Positions 8,573 through 17,176 of a DNA stretch of 64,000 nucleotides are shown piece by piece; position 1 is the first letter of the stretch, and the number at the start of each line of letters is the position of its first letter. The stretch covers positions 1-64,000 of the forward strand of contig NZ_AUTC01000157.1 of NCBI RefSeq assembly GCF_001461695.1, written 5' to 3'. The notes beneath the pieces were generated by a model. That model was not told where the DNA came from. It saw nothing but the letters and a program-made list of their open reading frames with translations, and searched no databases. Made by a program: the position numbers and the translations under genes. This DNA is from Sinorhizobium fredii USDA 205. Lineage in GTDB: Bacteria; Pseudomonadota; Alphaproteobacteria; Rhizobiales; Rhizobiaceae.

Positions 8573-10129
8573 TCACGGCGTTTCTCCTTGAGAGATCTTG
8601 ACAGGGCGGCGCAATGGCGGAGAACGGCCTATTGCAGCGATTGCAACGGTGCCGAGCATCAGCAGGATGGCGACGACAAGAAAGCCATCTGCGAATGCGA
8701 GCGCCCATGTCTGCCGTTGTGCTCCGGAAGCAATCTGCGCTGATAGTAAGGCGCCCGCATCGTCGGCCATTCGGCTCGCAAGAGCTGCGAGGCTGGAGAT
8801 TCGATCTACATCGAAGGCCTGGCCGAGCGACGCGCCTTCGAAGAGGGCGCCGGAATGAACCTTCTGACGCTCCGTGACGACGTTCGAGATGAAGCCGACG
8901 CCGAGCGTCGTGCCAACCAGATTGCTCATGTTGAATACGAGCGATGCCGTCGGGAGGTCCGCAGGCTTCAAGCTGCCCGTGCCGACGACCATGGCCGGAG
9001 CCAACAGCAAGAGCTGGCCCGCCGAATAGATGGCGAGCGCCTGCCAAAACTGCTCCCCAGCAGAGAGCGCCGTGCCATTGACCATGAGCGCAGTACCAAA
9101 GGCCAGGAGGACGACGCCAAGTCCCATGATCAGGCGCAGATCGCACAGATGCAGGAACCACCAGACCAGTGGCAGTGCGATCAGTTGCGCCGCTGCAGCC
9201 CACAGCATGAGTTCGGAGATTTCGAACGAGCTGTATCCTTGCACGATGGCGAGGAACTGCGGCACCAGATACGAGCTTACCACCAGGCCGGCACGCAAAA
9301 GGAAATTGAGCCCTATCGGAATGCCGAACCTCCGGGTGACGAGCAACCCTGGTGTTATGAACGGCAGTGGGGAGAAACGGATCGCGAATGCGAACCCGGC
9401 CCAGGCCGCAACGGATACGAGCGTGCCCCAGACGATCATTTCGCTTTCGAACCAGAAACGGCGCGTGCCTTGGTTGAGGACCAGTACCAAGCTCATCAGG
9501 GCAAGCGACAACAGCGTAATGGCCATCCAATCGGCCTTAAGGGCAGGCCAGTTGGGCGCATTGTTCGGAGCCCACAGACGGGCGGCAAGGGCGAGCAGCG
9601 CGCCGATTGCCGCCTGAATCAGGAAAAGGCTTCTCCAGCCGAAAATTTCCTCGACAAAACCAGAAATGACAGGCCCGGCCGTTCCGGCAAAGAGAAGCGA
9701 AAATGCCAGGATGATGACGGCATAAGGCAGGCGGGGACCGCCGGCGACCATGAAGATCGCGACGAAAGCCGCAGGCCCGTACCCACCGGCCGCGAAACCT
9801 TGCACCGAACGGAAGGCAATCATGGTGCCGAGATCGGCCGTTATCGCACAGGCGATCGCCGCCGCGGCGAACAGGACCGAACTTGCGACCAGATAGCGGC
9901 CGATACTCAACGCACCGATCAACAGGCCGGAGATGACAACCCCGACACAACTGCCCATGGTATAGGCAGTGAGTATCCAGGAACCCTCGTCCGCCGTGGA
10001 GGAAAGACCTCCCTGAATATCGGCGATGTTGGTCGACGCGAACTGCGCCGACAGATTCACCAGGAATGAACCCGCAAGCCCGGTGGCGAGAAACAGAACC
10101 TTTTGCGGTGTCAGTGCTGACCCGGTCAT
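8573..10129 (-). CDS. MFS drug-efflux-type permease, DHA2 (EmrB/QacA) family, 14 TM
   Basis: This is a 518-residue inner-membrane protein with about 14 hydrophobic segments, the length and layout of the DHA2 proton antiporters. The start region reads FLATGLAGSFLVNLSAQFASTNIADIQ. The motif region WILTAYTMGSCVGVV corresponds to the conserved TM2 of the family. ATG 10129 is preferred because GGAGAAGTGAG lies directly before it; an in-frame start at 10195 lacks this and adds a charged leader. No periplasmic adaptor (EmrA-like) gene adjoins it, so it may work alone. It is followed by the GlxA-type regulator gene. The substrate is unknown. Confidence 0.9.
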   Translation of the reverse strand: MTGSALTPQKVLFLATGLAGSFLVNLSAQFASTNIADIQGGLSSTADEGSWILTAYTMGSCVGVVISGLLIGALSIGRYLVASSVLFAAAAIACAITADLGTMIAFRSVQGFAAGGYGPAAFVAIFMVAGGPRLPYAVIILAFSLLFAGTAGPVISGFVEEIFGWRSLFLIQAAIGALLALAARLWAPNNAPNWPALKADWMAITLLSLALMSLVLVLNQGTRRFWFESEMIVWGTLVSVAAWAGFAFAIRFSPLPFITPGLLVTRRFGIPIGLNFLLRAGLVVSSYLVPQFLAIVQGYSSFEISELMLWAAAAQLIALPLVWWFLHLCDLRLIMGLGVVLLAFGTALMVNGTALSAGEQFWQALAIYSAGQLLLLAPAMVVGTGSLKPADLPTASLVFNMSNLVGTTLGVGFISNVVTERQKVHSGALFEGASLGQAFDVDRISSLAALASRMADDAGALLSAQIASGAQRQTWALAFADGFLVVAILLMLGTVAIAAIGRSPPLRRPVKISQGETP

Positions 10130-10216
10130 CTCACTTCTCCTCGGCTCTCGATGGATCGCCGCCCCCTCGCCGTCGAGCTTTGGGCGACCGGTCATGCATT
10201 GATCATGGAGGGTGCG

Positions 10217-10242
10217 GAACGCGCTCGACTTGGAGCGCGTTC
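10217..10242 (-). terminator. Terminator-like hairpin downstream of SDR gene
   Basis: A perfect 10-bp inverted repeat, GAACGCGCTC and GAGCGCGTTC, has a 6-base loop. It lies 24 bp after the stop of the SDR gene on the - strand and before the MFS gene. It lacks a T run. Confidence 0.55.
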
Positions 10243-10265
10243 AGCGTCGCTCCTGGACTGACACG

Positions 10266-11069
10266 CTACCTGATCGCGGCCCGATAGCGGGCGGCGGGGA
10301 TATTGCGGGAAAGATGCGGCATGAGCTTTTGCCGCGCCGCTTCGTAGGTCTCCCAATCGGCAGCGTCCGGAAGCGATGGGATGGTGATCCGCTCGCCGAG
10401 ATCGAAGCCGGCGAGCGCGGCGTCCACCATGTCCTCGGCAGGCATAACGATCTCACTCGGCACATGCTCGAGCGGCGTGCCGGCGATGCCCCAGAAATCG
10501 GTCGCGGTCGCCCCCGGGAGGACCGCCTGGATGCGGATGTTCTTATCGGCAAGTTCCTTCTGGAGCGACAGTGTGAAGGCGAGGACGAAGGCCTTGCTCC
10601 CACCATAGACGCCGTTCAGCAATTCCGGCGCGATACCGACGATCGAAGCGATGTTGATGATCGCACCAGTGCCACGGGCAACGAAGCCTGGGACCGCTGC
10701 GTAGGTCAGCCGCGTCAGCGCGTTGACGTTCAGCGCGATCATCTCTTCCATCTTGTCGATATCGGAAGCAAGCAGCGGGGCCGTAGCGCCGACACCGGCA
10801 TTGTTGACCAGCAAGGTGATGCTGGCGTCGGTCTGAAGGATCTGCTCGACGCGGCCGAGGTCGGCCTTGTTGCCGAGATCCGCCGCGACCACCTCTACGG
10901 CGCGTCCGGTCTCGTCGGTCAGCCGTTTGGCGAGTTCATTGAGGCGAGCGCTGTTGCGGGCAACCAGGATCAGATCATAGCCCCTGCGCGCAAGGCGATC
11001 GGCATAGATCGCACCAATGCCGGAGGAAGCGCCGGTAATAAGCGCGGTACCTTTGGAATGCTGGGTCAT
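10266..11069 (-). CDS. Short-chain dehydrogenase/reductase (SDR)
   Basis: This is a 267-residue classical SDR. It has the nucleotide-binding TGASSGIG near the N-terminus, NNAGVGA in the middle, the catalytic Ser in INIASIVG and the YGGSK catalytic Tyr-Lys pair. Basic residues after strand 2 (LVARNSARL) suggest NADP(H). The start at 11069 is chosen because GGAG lies 6 nt before it; an ATG four codons upstream has no ribosome site. It is a single gene, with a hairpin following it, divergent from nothing obvious. The substrate cannot be read from sequence. Confidence 0.9.
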   Translation of the reverse strand: MTQHSKGTALITGASSGIGAIYADRLARRGYDLILVARNSARLNELAKRLTDETGRAVEVVAADLGNKADLGRVEQILQTDASITLLVNNAGVGATAPLLASDIDKMEEMIALNVNALTRLTYAAVPGFVARGTGAIINIASIVGIAPELLNGVYGGSKAFVLAFTLSLQKELADKNIRIQAVLPGATATDFWGIAGTPLEHVPSEIVMPAEDMVDAALAGFDLGERITIPSLPDAADWETYEAARQKLMPHLSRNIPAARYRAAIR

Positions 11070-11247
11070 GTGGGGCTCCATTCGGTTGGGTTTGGAGCCT
11101 TCATACTAGGGTGAAAGCGCTATGGCTCAAATGTCATAGATCCGGCTTTTTAGGACATGCAATGGCGCATCCTCAACCACCGTCAGGACATTCTAAGGGC
11201 CGACGCGTTCAACGCCGACCCATTCAGCAATAGACTATCGGACGCGG

Positions 11248-11460
11248 TCACCAGCGATAGTCCACCGAAGCCTCGGAGATGCCGGCTGCTGCAGACGCTC
11301 CCTGCATGCCGGCCGTCGGCCGGATGGCGCGGGCGTTGGCCTGCAGTGCTGGGCTGGCGAAGAGCGCCGCTAACGCGGACGGCTCCCGAGGGTCGCTGTC
11401 CCAGGCGCAAGGCGCGGCAGCGAGTGCGAAGACGGCAAAGGTGGTCACCAGAATGCGCAT
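11248..11460 (-). CDS. Small exported hypothetical protein
   Basis: This 70-residue protein has a clear signal peptide (MRILVTTFAVFALAAAPCAW). The mature part of about 50 residues is Ala-rich and ends SVDYRW. The ATG at 11460 has AGAGGAGAG upstream, a strong ribosome site that supports translation. It begins 32 bp after the stop of the DipZ-like gene on the same strand, so the two probably form an operon, and it would be a periplasmic companion of that redox protein. The single Cys at the signal end does not fit a standard lipobox. I do not recognise the family. Confidence 0.7.
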   Translation of the reverse strand: MRILVTTFAVFALAAAPCAWDSDPREPSALAALFASPALQANARAIRPTAGMQGASAAAGISEASVDYRW

Positions 11461-11492
11461 TTGAACTCTCCTCTTGTTTCTAACCACAATGA

Positions 11493-13247
11493 TCATCCGA
11501 AGGTGAAAACGAAGGCTTCGACGCCCGGATCAAGGAAGCGTATCTCGAACGTCCGCTCGCGCACGTCTGCCGACTGGCGCACAAGCTGGTAAAGACGCGT
11601 CTCCGAGACCGTGCCATTGCCGTCGGGGCCGACGTCCGAGCCGTGATCCGGACCCGGTGCAACGCCGTCGACCTTCACCTGGAAACGCACTTTCTTTCCC
11701 CCTGCGCCCGGGCCCAGAACAAGGTGCAGGTCGCGTGCGCTGAACCGGTATGCGATGCCGCCGCCTGCCCGATTGAGCGTCGCTTGCTCGGCACCGACGG
11801 TCCAGTTTCCGGCGAGCCCCCACTGATTGCGGCGTGGCCTTCCAACTGTATAGTCGCGCGCCCCATCCGGCGTGACACCTTCGGGCGAGATGAAATTTCC
11901 GGCTCGCATGTAGCCGACATAGTCTTCGCCCGATTGGAGGTTGGCAAAATCGGGCGCGGCTTCGGCGCCTTTGGCGTTCGGCGTCACAAGGCCGCCATCG
12001 TCCTTTCGTCTGCCGGCCGCCTCCGCCAGCAGTTCCTGGATGACGCGCTCCGACTGAGCTTGGTCGCCCTCGCCGAAGTGATGGTGCCTGATCCGTCCCT
12101 CGGCATCGATGAAATAGTGCGCCGGCCAGTAGCTGTTGCCGAAGGCGCGCCAGATCGCGAAGTCGTTGTCGATCGCGACGGGATAGCCGATGCCGAAATC
12201 CTTCATCGCCCGTTTGACGTTGTCGATCCGCTTCTCGAAGGCGAACTCGGGCGCATGCACGCCGATCACGACGAGGCCCTGGTCCCGGTACTTCTCCGCC
12301 CACGCCCGGACATAGGGAACCGTTCGAATGCAGTTGATGCAGGAGTAGGTCCAGAAATCGACGAGCACCACCTTGCCGCGCAGTTGCTGCACCGTCAGCG
12401 GCTCGGAATTTAGCCACTCTACGGCGCCGCCTAGCGATGGGAAGATGCCCTCCACCGGCAGATCGCTTCGATAGGCCTGCTGCGGGTCGTTGGCGGCTGG
12501 TGCGGCGCTCGCCCTCGCCTCGGCGGAGTTGCCGCGCAGACGGTCGAGGAGCGACTGCTCGAGGGTCGTCGTGCTCGCATAGGACAGGCGCGCAAGCAGC
12601 CCTGCGTCGAACCCGAGCGCAATCGCCGCAACACCCGCAAGCACGGCGACGCCGAGGCCCTGCCGGAGACGCACGCCAAGACCAAGTGATCGCTTCATCG
12701 CCGCGAATACCCTTCCTCCGGCGAGCACAGCGAGGGCAAGCGAGGTGGCCGCGCCCGCGGCATAGGCCGTCAGCAGAAGCGTCGTCTCGACATTGGCGCC
12801 ATGAAGGGCGGCTCCGGTCAAGACCAGCCCGAGGATCGGTCCTGCGCAGGGCGCCCAAAGGAGCCCGGTTGCGACCCCAAGGAGGACAGATGTTCCGACG
12901 CTCGCCTTCTGCCCGGCGGCCCTTTGTGAAAGCTGGTTGCCGAGTGCGACTGCCGGGCGCGTGACCATGGCCGCGACCCGCGTCGAAAGCAGGGTCACGC
13001 CGAAGCCGGCGAGCACTGCGAGCGCCGCATATCGGCCGGCTTCATTCGCCTGCACCGCCCAATCGCCGCCGATCGCGGCGAGTGTTGCCACTCCGGCGAA
13101 TGTCACCACCTTGCCGATGAGCATTGGAAGAATGCTCCTGGCGAAGGGCTGACCGGCGCGGGAAAACACGAAGGGCAAGACAGGAAGGATGCAGGGGCTG
13201 ACAATGGTCAGCACACCTGCGGCATAGGCAATAACGAAAAGGATCAT
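11493..13247 (-). CDS. DipZ-like CcdA-thioredoxin fusion protein
   Basis: This is a 584-residue three-part protein. Residues 1-240 are a CcdA/DsbD-type membrane domain with the paired cysteine motifs SPCILPVLP (Cys near 19) and APCAGP (near 133). A TlpA/AhpC-type thioredoxin domain follows, with the unusual active site WTYSCINC near residue 300. The C-terminal 150 residues are a beta-rich, carbohydrate-binding-like domain, as in Mycobacterium DipZ. The protein would carry electrons from cytoplasmic thioredoxin across the membrane to a periplasmic thioredoxin on the same chain. ATG 13247 has GAGGGAC upstream; an earlier in-frame start lacks one. A small exported protein follows in the same operon. 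Confidence 0.9.
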   Translation of the reverse strand: MILFVIAYAAGVLTIVSPCILPVLPFVFSRAGQPFARSILPMLIGKVVTFAGVATLAAIGGDWAVQANEAGRYAALAVLAGFGVTLLSTRVAAMVTRPAVALGNQLSQRAAGQKASVGTSVLLGVATGLLWAPCAGPILGLVLTGAALHGANVETTLLLTAYAAGAATSLALAVLAGGRVFAAMKRSLGLGVRLRQGLGVAVLAGVAAIALGFDAGLLARLSYASTTTLEQSLLDRLRGNSAEARASAAPAANDPQQAYRSDLPVEGIFPSLGGAVEWLNSEPLTVQQLRGKVVLVDFWTYSCINCIRTVPYVRAWAEKYRDQGLVVIGVHAPEFAFEKRIDNVKRAMKDFGIGYPVAIDNDFAIWRAFGNSYWPAHYFIDAEGRIRHHHFGEGDQAQSERVIQELLAEAAGRRKDDGGLVTPNAKGAEAAPDFANLQSGEDYVGYMRAGNFISPEGVTPDGARDYTVGRPRRNQWGLAGNWTVGAEQATLNRAGGGIAYRFSARDLHLVLGPGAGGKKVRFQVKVDGVAPGPDHGSDVGPDGNGTVSETRLYQLVRQSADVRERTFEIRFLDPGVEAFVFTFG

Positions 13248-13679
13248 TGTCGTCCCTCTGCAATGGACCAACGCGCTTTCCCGCACCGGTCGCGCTTCAC
13301 ATGCGCAGCAGGGGACCAGAGGGAAGTATCCCGCTTGTGTCCTCTCCCAAGCGGATCTGTATCAAAATGCAGGAGCGCGTCGCGGGGCTGCGCGGCAAGA
13401 CCTACGCGCCGACGTGGACTATCGCAGAAGCTTGCGCGGTTGCCGCGCAAAGGAAGTCGACGAAGATGGGTTCTGGCCGGTAATCAACCGGCCGCCCAAA
13501 CGCTTCTACTCATCCTTGACGAGGAACGGCACGACTTGGGTCAGTTGCACCGCCTCTTCCGTATCGGGGCTTTCCCCCGGACCGTCCGCCATTTCAGCGG
13601 GATCCCATTATTGACTGGTGGCGTTTTCGGGCGATTACTCGCGCCCTGGCAGTCACCATCCCGAAAGGCGGCAGAATAA
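13248..13679. other. Intergenic between divergent dipZ-like and lysR genes
   Basis: This 432-bp stretch has no domain-bearing frame of convincing length. A 28-codon - strand frame (13506-13592) ends in an acidic, protein-like sequence but has stops directly upstream, so it may be a relic. The region should contain the divergent promoters, and a LysR operator would be expected near 13600-13680; none is certain by eye. Confidence 0.45.
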
Positions 13680-14612
13680 ATGGATCGTATCGATGCAATG
13701 AAGGTTTTCGTGGCGGCGATCGACGAAGGCAGTCTCGCCGGTGCCGCCCGACGGCTGAAGCGCTCGCCGACGGCGGTCAGCCGAGCGCTGAGTTTACTGG
13801 AGGCGCATGTCGGCGTGGAGCTACTGCATCGCACTACCCGCACGCTCAAACTCAGCGAAGCAGGCCAACGCTATGCGGCCGCCTGTCGACGGGTGCTTAC
13901 CGATCTCGAAGAGGCCGACATGCTTGCAGGCGGGGAGCGTTCCGCCCCCCGCGGCGTATTGACGATCTCGGCGCCGCCAATCCTCGGGGAAGAGATACTT
14001 CGCCCCATCCTGGACGATTTCCTCGATCTCTACCCAGCCGTTTCGGCCCGGCTTCTCCTGCTCGACCGGTTCGTCAACCTGATCGATGAAGGCGTCGACA
14101 TTGCCCTGCGGATCGGCCAGCTCGCGGATTCGTCGCTCATCTCCACCCGGGTCGGCGGCGATGTCCGGCGCGTCGTGGTCGCCTCGCCTCGATACCTCGC
14201 CAGTCATCCACGTATCGACGAGCCGACAGATCTCGCGAAACACCAGATCGTGGCCTTCACCAATTTCGGCCTCGACTCGTGGAACTTCACGCCGGCAAAG
14301 GGCGCGTCCATCCCCCGGACCGTTCAGTTCACACCGCGTTGTGTCGTCAACAGCGTGCGCGCAGCTGCCGCTTCGGCCGAGGCCGGACGTGGTCTGACCA
14401 GGCTCTATTCCTATCACGTTGCCGAATATGTGAGAGACGGGCGCCTCAAGATCGTGCTTGCCGAAGCCGAGCACCCGCCGCTGCCGGCGCATCTCATTGC
14501 CCCACAGGGACGCATGTCGGTACCGAAGGTCCGCGCCTTCGTCGACTTCGCCGCGCCGCGTCTGCGCTCTGAATTTGCTCGCCTGGCAGCGGAGGCAGGC
14601 ACGCTTAACTGA
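13680..14612 (+). CDS. LysR-family transcriptional regulator
   Basis: This is a 310-residue LysR-type regulator. The winged HTH is at residues 1-60 (VFVAAIDEGSLAGAARRL, then RSPTAVSRALSLLEAHVG). The effector-binding domain spans 90-300 and starts with GVLTISAPPILGEEILRPIL. It belongs to the group that often controls neighbouring reductases or efflux genes. The ATG at 13680 begins directly with the conserved MDRIDAMKVF. It precedes an SDR, a tautomerase remnant and an EamA permease on the same strand, which are plausible targets. The inducer is unknown. Confidence 0.93.
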   Translation: MDRIDAMKVFVAAIDEGSLAGAARRLKRSPTAVSRALSLLEAHVGVELLHRTTRTLKLSEAGQRYAAACRRVLTDLEEADMLAGGERSAPRGVLTISAPPILGEEILRPILDDFLDLYPAVSARLLLLDRFVNLIDEGVDIALRIGQLADSSLISTRVGGDVRRVVVASPRYLASHPRIDEPTDLAKHQIVAFTNFGLDSWNFTPAKGASIPRTVQFTPRCVVNSVRAAAASAEAGRGLTRLYSYHVAEYVRDGRLKIVLAEAEHPPLPAHLIAPQGRMSVPKVRAFVDFAAPRLRSEFARLAAEAGTLN

Positions 14613-14755
14613 TTATGCCGAATTTCGGTTGAGTGCCTGCCAGCCTCCGGTTATTCTCCCAGAAACAGGACTGATCTAGCTTCTTCTGCACCAACGCCGA
14701 GGGCGAAGGGCGGACGCTTTAAGCGGCCGCTGCAAGCGAGAAAGGGATCATTTCA

Positions 14756-15469
14756 ATGACCACCGAACAGAAGGTCGTCATCATCACCGGCGCGTCACAA
14801 GGCATCGGCGCCGGATTGGTTCGCGCCTACCGCGACCGCAACTACCGCGTCGTCGCCACTTCCCGGTCCATCAGGCCGAGCGCCGACCCGCATGTCCACA
14901 CCGTCGCGGGCGACATAAGCAAGCCGGAGACCGCCGAGCGGATCGTCCGCGAAGGGCTTGAGCGCTTTGGCCGCATCGACTCGCTCGTGAACAATGCCGG
15001 CGTCTTCCTCGCCAAGCCGTTCGTCGAAATGACCCAGGAGGACTACGAGCATAACCTCGGCGTGAACGTGGCCGGCTTCTTCCACATCACCCAGCGCGCC
15101 GCTGCGGTGATGCTGAAGCAAGGCTCGGGCCATATCGTCAGCATCACCACCAGCCTGGTTGATCAGCCGATGGTCGGCATGCCCTCGGCGCTTGCGTCCC
15201 TGACCAAGGGTGGCCTGAACGCCGTGACCCGGTCGCTGGCGATGGAGTTCTCGAAGAGCGGCGTTCGCGTCAACGCGGTCTCCCCGGGGGTGATCAAGAC
15301 ACCGATGCACCCTTTCGAGACGCATGCGGCGCTCGCGGCCCTGCACCCGGTAGAGCGAATGGGTGAAATTCGCGACATCGTCGATGCCGTTCTCTATCTC
15401 GAGACCGCGGGCTTCGTCACCGGGGAGATCCTCCACGTCGACGGCGGCCAGAACGCCGGTCGGTGGTAA
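14756..15469 (+). CDS. SDR-fold protein lacking the catalytic tyrosine
   Basis: This is a 237-residue classical-SDR-length protein with an intact Rossmann motif (TGASQGIG at residues 11-18) and NNAGVF. The Ser region is SITTS. In the usual Tyr-x-x-x-Lys catalytic block the sequence reads SALASLTKGGL, so the Lys is present but the Tyr position is Ala. The C-terminus has the normal ILHVDGGQNAG end. It may still bind NAD(P), but the standard proton-relay chemistry should be impaired or different. The start at 14756 follows AAAGGGAT. It lies between lysR and a tautomerase gene on the same strand. Confidence 0.88.
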   Translation: MTTEQKVVIITGASQGIGAGLVRAYRDRNYRVVATSRSIRPSADPHVHTVAGDISKPETAERIVREGLERFGRIDSLVNNAGVFLAKPFVEMTQEDYEHNLGVNVAGFFHITQRAAAVMLKQGSGHIVSITTSLVDQPMVGMPSALASLTKGGLNAVTRSLAMEFSKSGVRVNAVSPGVIKTPMHPFETHAALAALHPVERMGEIRDIVDAVLYLETAGFVTGEILHVDGGQNAGRW

Positions 15470-15554
15470 TCGCCACATCAAGAGTGGCCGCACGGCAGTT
15501 CACGCGCGGGCGCCCCCAAGACAAAACCAAATCACTCTCGCAAAGGAGACCGTA

Positions 15555-15790
15555 ATGCCTATCGTCACCGTACAGGTTACCCGTGATGGAAGCGCACCCG
15601 GCCGCAAGTCGGTCACGCCTGAGGAAAAGGCTGCGATCATCAAGGGTGTCAGCGAGGTGCTCCTCAACGTCCTGAGCAAGCCGCTGGAATCGACCTACGT
15701 CGTCATCGAAGAGGTCGATCTCGACAATGGGGCTGGGGCGGCCTCCCGGCGGAGCCGTACCGCCGAAAACGTGCCGCGGCACAATCCTGA
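15555..15790 (+). pseudogene. 4-oxalocrotonate tautomerase-family gene with -1 frameshift
   Basis: The ATG at 15555 (AAAGGAGAC upstream) opens a tautomerase with the catalytic Pro directly after the start (MPIVTVQVTRDG) and the family pattern VTPEEKAAIIKGVSEVL. Near 15726-15728 one base is missing. The frame then runs off to a stop at 15851. Restoring one base after the AA of 15726-15727 gives a family-like end, N-WGWGGLP-AEPYRRKRAAAQS, stopping at 15790. The intact protein would be about 78 residues and would catalyse keto-enol tautomerisation of 2-hydroxydienoates or similar. The N-terminal catalytic part is intact, so a longer altered-tail product of 98 residues is possible. Confidence 0.82.
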
Positions 15791-15877
15791 AGCCAGGAGT
15801 CAACGCGCTAAACAGCATCCTCTGACCGGCTGGACGTCGTCTCGCCGATAGCGAAGCTTTGCCTGGAAGGAAGAGCA

Positions 15878-16879
15878 ATGGACAAGAGATTCTCTATTGG
15901 CGTTTTTGCCGCACTCTTCGCGGCCTTTGCCTTTTCGCTCAATTTCATCGTGCCCTTCATCATCGGTGACTACTCCACCTTTGATTTTGCCCTTGTCCGC
16001 CACGTCGTTTCGGCTCTGGTCGGCCTTTGCATTCTGTTTTCGGGAAAAGGCGTGATGCAACATCTCACGCTCCGAAATTGGCTTTCGACGACCTGGCTCG
16101 CCTTCATCGGCTATGTCGGCTACTTCCTGACGGTAACGGGAGCCGCCATCTTTGCCGGTCCGGTCATCGCTCCCGCTTTTCTCGGCCTGGTCCCGATCGT
16201 TCTGGCAATCATCGGCAACCAGCGGCAGGGATCGTTGCCATGGCGATTTTTGATGATGCCGCTCATGCTGGTGCTGATCGGCCTTGTTCTCGTCAACGGC
16301 TCGGCATTCACGGCCGAAGGATTGAAGTCCGTCCGCTCGCTCTGGATCGGTATTCCGCTGGCCCTCGCAGCCGTGGCCTTGTGGGTCTGGTTCGCCATTG
16401 CCAACGAGGCTGCAATCGCCACCCGACCCGAAATGCCGTCAGCCGTGTGGTCGGCGCTCACACTGGTCGGCGGAGGCGTGTTGATGCTGGCCTTCTACCC
16501 AATTGGTGCAGCGATGCATCTCTTCCAGCTTCCCAGGCTCGGTTTCGAATGGAACGCCGCCGGTTGGCTCTATCTCTGGGGCATATCCCTCGCGCTGCTG
16601 GCCACGGTGGGCGGCGTGTGGGCGTGGAATGTCGCCTCCCGAACCCTGCCCGTCGCACTGACCGCGCAATTGATCGTCGCGGAAACCGCCTTCGGCGTCA
16701 TTGGCGGGCTCATCGTTCATGGTCGATGGCCGACCGCAATGGAAGTCACCGGGGTCGCTATCCTGATCGCCGGGGTCGTCCTATCGATCCGTGTTTTCCA
16801 TAAAAGTCAGGTTCGATCGGGCAAAGCTCTGTCGCGGGAATCCTGCATTTCACGGCGAGGCCTGACCGCAGCATCCTGA
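15878..16879 (+). CDS. EamA/DMT-family permease, about 10 TM
   Basis: This is a 333-residue inner-membrane protein with about ten hydrophobic segments arranged as two EamA repeats, the normal drug/metabolite transporter layout. It begins MDKRFSIGVFAALFAAFAFS and the second repeat ends in GVAILIAGVVLSIRV. A basic 30-residue tail follows the last TM. ATG 15878 has GGAAGGAAGAG upstream. It is the last gene of the + block after lysR, SDR and tautomerase. DMT members export amino acids, metabolites or drugs; the substrate cannot be read from sequence. Confidence 0.9.
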   Translation: MDKRFSIGVFAALFAAFAFSLNFIVPFIIGDYSTFDFALVRHVVSALVGLCILFSGKGVMQHLTLRNWLSTTWLAFIGYVGYFLTVTGAAIFAGPVIAPAFLGLVPIVLAIIGNQRQGSLPWRFLMMPLMLVLIGLVLVNGSAFTAEGLKSVRSLWIGIPLALAAVALWVWFAIANEAAIATRPEMPSAVWSALTLVGGGVLMLAFYPIGAAMHLFQLPRLGFEWNAAGWLYLWGISLALLATVGGVWAWNVASRTLPVALTAQLIVAETAFGVIGGLIVHGRWPTAMEVTGVAILIAGVVLSIRVFHKSQVRSGKALSRESCISRRGLTAAS

Positions 16880-16978
16880 TGACATCCGCTTACGCCGCGC
16901 TCGAGGGCCTATTGCGACGCCCGAGCGCGGCGGCCACTCCTTGGCCTGCATGCCGCCAGCCATTCCCTACGACGATCA

Positions 16979-17176
16979 ACACCGAGTGGATCTATCCGCC
17001 GAGTGCCGATCGCGCAGCGGCTCTCGCAGCTGCAAGGGGGCTGGTCGTCACTCGGCTATCTGGTTCCCGCAGCCATTTTGCTTGGGATCGGCACCTACGT
17101 GAACGGCGCCTGCGTCCCCAGCAAATTCAGGTGGCAAGTCGTTGCACGCTTTTCTGCACCAACCGTGCAGGCCTAA
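16979..17176 (+). pseudogene. Possible relic of a YeeE/YedE-type transporter gene
   Basis: A frame without a start reads RLSQLQGGWSSLGYLVPAAI, then LLGIGTYVNGACV, before turning into unrelated sequence and a stop at 17174. The LLGIGTYVNGAC segment resembles the Cys-bearing repeat of YeeE/YedE sulfur-compound transporters. Only about 35 residues are similar and no ribosome site or start is present, so this is at most a decayed fragment. Similarity was judged by eye. Confidence 0.35.

Noticed and set aside
8855-10069. 404-codon open frame on the + strand opposite the MFS gene
   Set aside because: It is antisense to a clear 14-TM transporter and its translation is a run of charged and Gln/Arg residues with no domain. 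High GC keeps such shadow frames open.
14588-14655. Long-loop inverted repeat at the end of the lysR gene
   Set aside because: The arms (GGCAGGCAC and GTGCCTGCC) are 36 bases apart and one lies inside the coding region, so a terminator function is doubtful.
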